Shown here piece after piece: positions 58,148-64,000 of a DNA stretch of 64,000 nucleotides. A model generated the notes under the pieces. The model ran no database searches. It worked only from the letters and a program-made list of their open reading frames with translations, and was not told the origin of the DNA. Where the stretch lies: NCBI GenBank assembly GCA_033239125.1, contig BSWB01000006.1:34340001-34404000 (forward strand), read 5' to 3'. Each line of letters opens with the position of its first letter. Positions within the stretch are counted from its first letter, which is position 1. A program made the position numbers and the translations under genes. This DNA comes from Fagopyrum homotropicum. Its lineage: Eukaryota; Streptophyta; Magnoliopsida; Caryophyllales; Polygonaceae.

Positions 58148-59657
58148 TGAACGAGGATATTTCCTTAGGTCGTTTATATCCTATCAAAGTAATTTTCGAA
58201 CTCAATACTAAAGCAAGTATAGTGATTAAGTAAGGGTCGAACCCAAGAGAGTTTGTGTTATTTTTATTAAATTCAATAATTGATTATGGGACAAAGTAAC
58301 AAAAAAGGGGGGTTCTGGAATGAATTGATGCACACAGAACTAAAAAGCAAGTAGATGAGATTGATAAGATGATGATGAGTGGATCTACACTAGGTTGATT
58401 CTTAGCATGCGATTACTACTTTGGTGAGTTCCTTTTACAAGTTTCAAGTAATGTTCCCGCCTTGATCATATGTATGTGTTGAGCCAACCGGCATCAACAC
58501 AACTTAACAAGTTAGTGTTCCGTAAACCTACAAGAACAAGTCACAAGTTAGCTTTCAAACAAAGACTAAGGGATATAAAGAGAAGATTAAAACCGTTAAA
58601 CTAATCTTTATAATTGTGCTTCTTTTCCTTCAAGCAATTACAACCCGTTATTACTTAAAGGTTACTACTAGACTAAAGACCCGAACCCGGAATCTATTAA
58701 TCCTAGTTGTTTGCATGCACTTAGGACCTAAGGTGATCAATCTTAAGTGATAATGAAAACATGCAATTTAGATAATTGAAGCTCAAGAAACACAAAACAT
58801 TACTGAATAAAACTTATATAAAAAGGGAACTTACAACCAAAGAAATAATGCAGCCTCAAATCAACTCAATGTAGCAAGGACAGTTAGAAGCTCATTACAA
58901 AGGAAGCAAAAGAGAATAAAAGTGGGAAAATGATGGATCATTCTAGCAATCAACCATGGGTCTATTTATACAACAAATGGCACTAAATGGGAGTAAATGG
59001 CCGGCCAAAACAGCCACCTTTAATGTTATAAAGGTGGTGTAAACAGCCGGAGTAAATCTCTGTCGCTGAACCGCAGGGGCGGCCTTCAGATCCGCAGGGG
59101 CGGTTCAGGCGAAAACATTTGATCATCTTCGTGGCCGTAGGGGCGGCCTGGCACTTCCGCAGGGGTGGATCATTAATGATCTTCAAAACGTCTGACTCTT
59201 CAACTTTCTGTCGCTTCAGATGCCGAGCCGCAGGGGCGGCCCTGTGTCAAAGCAGGGGCGGTGACACTGACTCTTCAGCTTCACAGCTCCACAGGGTGAG
59301 ACGCAGGTAGAGGCGCAGGGGCGTCAGTCTTCGCTTCTTCAGGATAAGTCACCGCAAGAGCGCTAGGGAGTGGCGCAGGGGCGGCGACAATCTTCGTTCC
59401 TGGCGCTGGCGAAGGCGCGGGCTGCGCTCCGGAACGTGCTGTCACCCACAAGGGCGGTGACACTGCTCCGCGGGAGCAGTGAGGCCACAGAAGCTTTGCT
59501 TCGTAAATGGTCTTCAACTCCCAAGTGCTAAAACTCCTCTTTTATCTTCTTTTAGTCTTCTTCTTCTGGATCAAGGAGTTAGTAGCATAAACCGACACTA
59601 ATGTGATAAAAAGACTCTAAAAACTAACCTAAATGATAGTGATTCCATCACCTATCA
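58148..59657 (-). repeat. Complete 3' LTR of N, copy B
   Basis: 1510 bp, same ends as copy A. More of the CCGCAGGGGCGG motifs are perfect here (for example at about 59071 and 59093), where copy A shows CCGCAAGGGCGG. Confidence 0.86.
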
Positions 59658-60309
59658 AACTCCCCCATAGTTAGACCTTTTACTTTTCCCGAGTAAAACA
59701 CATGACAACAGTTTTTAGACTCAAAGGCCTTAGGAAGCATGGGTAAGAGGCATAGACAATGGAAAAGGAAAGCCAAGAAAGAAAGAAGGACAAAGAGAGA
59801 AAATGTGGGAAAAAGGTGAGAAAACTACCACCCTTATTGCTCCAACAGTGACCTACCCGGACAACCTTTTTATGACTCCCCTTCTTATGCCGCCAAATGC
59901 CGGAAAGGGAACCTACACTCGGTGCCGCTCATTTTGCCAAGGTGCCCTTTCGGGTTTTCACCTTGCCACTCTTCTTCTTTTCTTTGATGATCTCACTTGG
60001 AACTCACATCCCTCAAATCCAATTTTGCACCAACCTAAGGTTGGTCGGACTACCTTCTTTTTGCCTAAACCGCCCTTTCGGGTTTTCGGTTTATCCAAAT
60101 ATTTTCATGCCTTTTTTCATTTTCTTTGGCTTTTTCTTCTCTTTTTTTCATGACTTTCAAACTAAATTTTAAACTACAACTCAAAGCAAACACACTTAAA
60201 AACAAACTATACATGCAAAGATATTTCCTCCCCCATACTTGAAGCACACTTTCCCTCAAAGTGGAAAATGAAAGCAAAGATAAATGTGGAGAATGAATAA
60301 GGGATGATA

Positions 60310-60634
60310 CCACTAATGGGATGGTCCGGCTGGACCCTCCTCCGGTGGGTACGGGAAGTGGCTGAAGAAGTGCTCCTGCCGGCGGTAGAGCGTGTCGATG
60401 CGGGCCTCCTAATCATCCATCCTCTGCCCAAATGAAGTCTCAAAGCTGGCTTGCCAAGCCAGCTACTGAGCCTCTAGCTGCTGCTGATGAGCCGTCTGCC
60501 AAGCATCTTGCCGGCGGTCAAAATGGGTGGTCATAGAGGAAGCAAAGCTGGACTGCCACGCCTGCTGCTTCTCAAGCATGGACCGCTGGTACTCGGTCTG
60601 TCATGCCTAATGCTGGGTGGTCAAGGCTGCCATC
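60310..60634 (-). pseudogene. Tail of Athila post-pol ORF in N, copy B
   Basis: Homologue of 24219-24540. A CTAATC change (about 60408) and the stop near 60602 break the frame; the PYPPEEGPAGPSH end is still visible. Confidence 0.55.
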
Positions 60635-60919
60635 TGATAGTGATTTCATCACCTATCACGTTGGCATGATAAGCATATCATTCCAAAAGACCTCAAAGAA
60701 GGAGATCAAGTTCTCCTCTTCAATTACCAACTTCGACTCTTTTCAAGTAAGCTTAAATCTCGTTGGACTGGACCTTATGTGATTAAACGTGTTTTTCCCC
60801 ATGGCGCAATTGAAGTATTGGGTGAGAAGTGCGGAAGTTTCAAGGTGAATGGTCAACGACTTAAGAAGTACTCACCGGAGCTCCAAGTTGAGGAAATCGC
60901 TCCAATTGTCCTCATTTGA

Positions 60920-61160
60920 ACATAGGAATGGTCTAGCTACAGACCCAAAATAAAGCGCTTCTTGGGAGGCAACCCAAGGTATTGCATTATCGTTTTTGTT
61001 TTCTTTCTTTCTTTCTTAGGTTAGTTTAGGTTAGATGTCGTTTTGTTTGTTTCCCCTCGATACCCTCCGATATGTTGTGTTTTTGGATGTCAGGAATAAG
61101 GAATGGGCAAGAGAAAAGAAGAAAAGACGGAAAAATTTTTTTTACGAAACTTGGATTTTG
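60920..61160 (+). other. Athila post-pol spacer, copy B
   Basis: Noncoding spacer with the GGGAGGCAACCCA block near 60964. Nothing else recognised. Confidence 0.5.
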
Positions 61161-61326
61161 GCACAGATCAGAGAGTTCCACGGTGTCCGTACAAAACCAC
61201 GGCCGTGGAACACCCCGACTGGCCGTGGTTTTCCAAGTTTTTGGCACAAATCAGAGAGTTCCCGGGTGTCCGTACAAAACCACGGCCGTGGAACACCCCG
61301 ACTGGCCGTGGTTTTCCAAAATTTTA
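61161..61326 (+). repeat. Two ~83-bp tandem repeats with GGCCGTGG palindromes, copy B
   Basis: Counterpart of 25069-25234. Both units carry perfect CCACGGCCGTGG and GGCCGTGGTTTTCC here. Confidence 0.82.
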
Positions 61327-61333
61327 CGGCCAC

Positions 61334-61340
61334 TATATAT
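61334..61340 (+). promoter_or_regulatory. Possible internal promoter for post-pol ORF, copy B
   Basis: TATATAT, then CT-rich leader, telo-box AAACCCTA (about 61560) and acceptor-like TTTCTAG (about 61621), as in copy A. The ORF starts roughly 460 bases downstream. Confidence 0.3.
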
Positions 61341-61794
61341 TTCCCTCTCCTTCACAAAAACACACTCTTCTTCCCCAAACCACGCCCCAAACCACGTTCA
61401 AAGAGCCAAAAATTGCCCCTTCTCGTGATTCCTCATCCGGAGACCGATTTGAACGATTCTTCAACCAAAAGTGGAGCAAATCGAATCCCTTACAAGATCC
61501 CATCAACAAACTCAGCAAACAATCAACATTTGGGAAGGATTTTGGATTTTTTCCAATCCAAACCCTAGGTTTTCTCTCTCTCTTCTTGATTGATTTGGTT
61601 CGTTTTTCTTGCAAATTTCTAGGAGAACAGGACGAAATTGGAATTAAAAGTAGTTTAGGGCTGAAATTGCTGAGTTTGTTGTGCATTTGCTAAGTTTTTT
61701 AGGAATTTCAGAGAATTCCACGGGTCCGTACAGTTCCACGGCCGTGGTTTTGCCAAGAATAGACCGTGGTTTTTTCTGTTTTGAGTGAAAATAT

Positions 61795-63331
61795 ATAGGA
61801 GGAAGTCTAGTAGAAACAAGAAGCAAAAGGGTGAGGTTCTTCTTTTTCTTCCCAACCCCCTCCCAATGAACCACCATCACCACCATCCCTTAGGATTCCC
61901 ACAATCCATGAAGATTATAAAAGAGCCATGGATAAAATTTCTAAGAGAGTTGTGATAGGACCTAGATACATTGCTTTAGAGGAACTTGAAGAGCTGAATG
62001 TTGTTAATGACTTGACTTGGCTATTAGATAGAGCGGGATTGATCATATTCTCCGCCTTCAGGGAGGATGCTTATGAAGAGATCACAAGGGAGTTCATAAC
62101 TTCCTTCAAGCATAGTGCCGTTAGCCGAACGGTATCATTTAGGTTGATAGAGCGTAACTACGAGTTCTCCATAGTACAGTTTGGAACCTTCTTTGGGTTT
62201 CATGAAACCTTCAATGGAAGATTTCCTAGGGGGTGAATGCTAAAGACTTTTGGAGAGAGATAGCCATGATTTATGCTTCCGAGGACCGTTGGCAACCGGT
62301 CGATACTAAGGCCAAGCTCATATACCATTTAGCCACCAAGATAGCTCATAGGATCCTATCGGAATGCCTCTTCCCTAGAACCGAAACGCCCCAAAAGATC
62401 AAAGACGATTAGCTCTTCATCCTTTATTGCATGCTTACCGGTCATCCCGCGGATTGTGCCACTTTGCTTGCCTCCACCCTTAGTAAGGTGAAGAACAAAT
62501 TGGCCGGGAATATAGGATATGGAGGTATGGTGACTCACATTGCTAGCCAGCTGGGCATTGACTCTTCCGCTTGCACTAGGATAGCTGCGAGACCTTTGGG
62601 TCTCAATGGGCTTATGACTAGAGGACTTATCTTCCCTCGCCACCGTGGTCCACCTACAACAGCCATGCCTTGGGAGGAAAGAGGTGGTAGAGGCATTACA
62701 TGGCTTCTAAAGTACTCTCTCATGCTTGGCCGCCATAATTGGAAGGAGACCTTTGTTCCGATGCATGCCAATAGGTTAGTAGCCCCTCCATATGTGCCTG
62801 ATGAGGTTCCAGTTGAGGCTGTAGTTGATGATGATGAGGAGATGGGAGGAGGAGACTATCCGGATGCAGGAGGGGATGAGCAAGACTTTGACTCATTCCC
62901 GGAGCAGCCAGCGGACATTCCGGAGCCAGCTAGGAGGTTTACTTACCAGCCGAGGCCTTCCGGTTCTTCTTCCTCACGCGGGGCTAGTGTTAGCGAGCGC
63001 CCGACATGGATGGAAGCCCCTCCCGCTTGGTATGGACAACAACCATCTTGGATGGGAGCTCCGTCTCCTAGGTATGATCAGCCACCAGTTGCACCGACGC
63101 CTATTCAGTAGCAGCAACCGGAGTGGTTACAACAACCTCCCGCATGGTATGAGCAGCAGCCGGCATGGGCGACTGACCTTTCTAAGAGGATGGGAGACTT
63201 AGAGATCCACCAGTAGGCGCATGATGTGGAGTGACAAGAGAACGCTAGGATCTTACATGACGTATACCGCCAGCAGTTTGGGCGTCCCTTCAGCTCCGAC
63301 TTCTTTCCATATTCGCCACCTCCTTCACAGT
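61795..63331 (+). pseudogene. Athila post-pol (env-position) ORF, copy B
   Basis: Lies between pol and the 3' end, where Athila carries its extra ORF. Seen: RIPTIHEDYKRAMDKISKRV, then FKHSAVSRTVSFRLIERNYE and FGTFFGFHETFN, like the ATHILA ORF-1 family. After a frameshift near 62230 comes VNAKDFWREIAMIYASEDRW and IGYGGMVTHIASQLGID. The C-terminal third is acidic, then Pro/Ser/Gln-rich with PPAWYGQQPSWMGAPSPRY repeats, ending FFPYSPPPSQ-stop (63331). I see no signal peptide or clear membrane segment, so the env label is only positional. Breaks: one-base deletion near 61835, frameshift near 62230, TAG at 62410, TAG at 63109, further stops near 63215 and 63232. Function unknown. Confidence 0.78.
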
Positions 63332-64000
63332 GATCGTTGATGGATGCTTTGAGCCACTCTACCACCATTAGTGAGTTTTCTTTGTTTCTTTTCTTTATTT
63401 TTTCTTGAACATTGAGGACAATGTGTATGTTAAGTATGGGGTGGGGTGTGACTCTCGTTTGTAATAACTTGATACACTTGCTTGCTTTTAATTTCATGAA
63501 CACTTGCATCTTTCTTTTATTTGTCACACGTTTCATTATTGCATTGCATTGAAAAGCTTTGAAAAACCCATAAAAAATTTGAAAATTTTGAAAATTATTG
63601 TGCTTCTAAGATTAGAGATGATTTCTATGATGAATCTACTTGTGGAATGAGTTTTTGATGACTTTTGTATACTTGAATTGAACTATGAATTGTGAAGAAA
63701 TTGAGTATTTGTTTAATCTTTTTTGCAAGTTTCATAATGCGAAAGTTTTATCTAAATCATATTGAGAAAATGAAGGTTGAAATCACAATATAAGTTCTTA
63801 TACTTCTTTATGAGATGATTAAGGCACCTCGATTCTCTTGCTTCTTTCTTTGATCATTTAGCCCCTCGATAAAAATATTTGCCTTCTTTACCTATCCGGG
63901 ATTTAGGAAGAGTTGATTTTGGCATATTTGATGTGGGAGGGCCATGAAAGCGATTGTTTGAATTCAAAGTGTAGAAAAATTAGGTTTGGGGAAGTCAATC
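63332..64000 (+). other. Athila 3' UTR
   Basis: AT-rich noncoding sequence. ACATTGAGGACAATGTG and AAGTATGGGGTGGGG (about 63432) resemble the pre-LTR block of N (AAGTATGGGGGAGG). No LTR start identified before the window ends. Confidence 0.6.

Larger units (their letters stand above)
58148..60658 (-). mobile_element. Nested Athila-type deletion derivative N, copy B
   Basis: Same insertion point, CGTTG duplications (58143-58147, 60659-60663) and internal deletion as copy A. The 24-base LTR remnant has one change (ATTTCATC). Confidence 0.88.
55178..60919 (+). pseudogene. pol: Athila P pol, copy B (split by N)
   Basis: Open from 55273 to 57993: RT ([24 protein letters not shown]), RNase H ([32 protein letters not shown]), integrase finger ([10 protein letters not shown]) and core ([11 protein letters not shown]). 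The second catalytic Asp is Val here too (IISVGGSHF, codon 57718-57720). A small deletion near 57905-57925 shifts the frame as in copy A; downstream the other frame reads [20 protein letters not shown] and goes on to KRW, where N is inserted. The C terminus resumes at 60664 and ends at TGA 60917, including a GEKCGSFKV stretch that copy A has broken. Better preserved than A but still inactive. Confidence 0.92.
55178..64000 (+). mobile_element. Athila element P, copy B (continues past window)
   Basis: Begins at the edge of M's LTR like copy A. Contains pol, nested N (58148-60658), the integrase C terminus, spacer with GGCCGTGG repeats, the post-pol ORF and 3' UTR. The 3' LTR, if present, lies beyond 64000. 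Confidence 0.9.

Noticed and set aside
61928..63331. Post-pol ORF as a true viral envelope gene
   Set aside because: No signal peptide or clear membrane anchor seen; it matches the Athila-specific extra ORF, so the env label is positional only.
1..64000. tRNA, rRNA or other RNA genes
   Set aside because: The tRNA-like matches are only primer binding sites of retrotransposons (17275, 38629, 47724); no full cloverleaf recognised by eye.

Overview
This window is nuclear DNA from a flowering plant, probably a eudicot. It is a nest of transposable elements with no convincing intact host gene. The evidence is two Ty3/gypsy lineages known from plants (a Tekay-type chromovirus and Athila), plant primer sites (initiator-Met and Asp tRNA), a CACTA transposon, a Mutator-like insertion with a 9-bp target duplication, and decayed coding sequence. 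No bacterial gene arrangement is present.

Layout. 1-7849: 3' part of a plus-strand Tekay element (gag-pol with two stop codons, polypurine tract, 2.6-kb 3' LTR). 7850-8345: GC-rich tract. 8346-13535: three tandem units (R1, R2, R3) of a palindromic repeat; its arms carry fragments of an MSP1/ATAD1-like AAA ATPase, and R3 is split by a solo Tekay LTR. 13533-25797: composite A, made of a truncated minus-strand Athila (M), abutting a plus-strand Athila (P) that holds a nested deletion derivative (N). 25798-28711: AT-rich sequence with a 27-bp minisatellite. 28712-30639: another palindromic unit (R5). 30640-42299: Mutator-like insertion that itself contains a complete, very young minus-strand Tekay element (31772-41596). 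42300-44149: palindromic unit R6 with the same solo LTR as R3. 44146-64000: composite B (M, P and N again), split by a 5.65-kb CACTA element at 48899-54548; P runs on into an Athila post-pol ORF.

History read from the nesting. A block of R units + solo LTR + M + P + N was duplicated. Copies A and B differ at about 8 of 480 bases compared by eye. They share a frameshift, a lost integrase aspartate, the N insertion with its deletion, and the R/M junction. The Mutator-like, Tekay-2 and CACTA insertions occur only in copy B, and copy A preserves the empty sites for the first and third. Tekay-2 is the youngest: its 2.95-kb LTRs differ by two substitutions and two microsatellite length changes, yet its interior is badly decayed, so it was probably moved by proteins supplied in trans.

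Most worth following up: the tandem array of AAA-ATPase hairpins (possible siRNA source), the decayed but young Tekay-2, and the short GC-rich palindrome-like motifs that are different in each of the three Athila elements. All boundaries and comparisons were read by eye, without alignment software.
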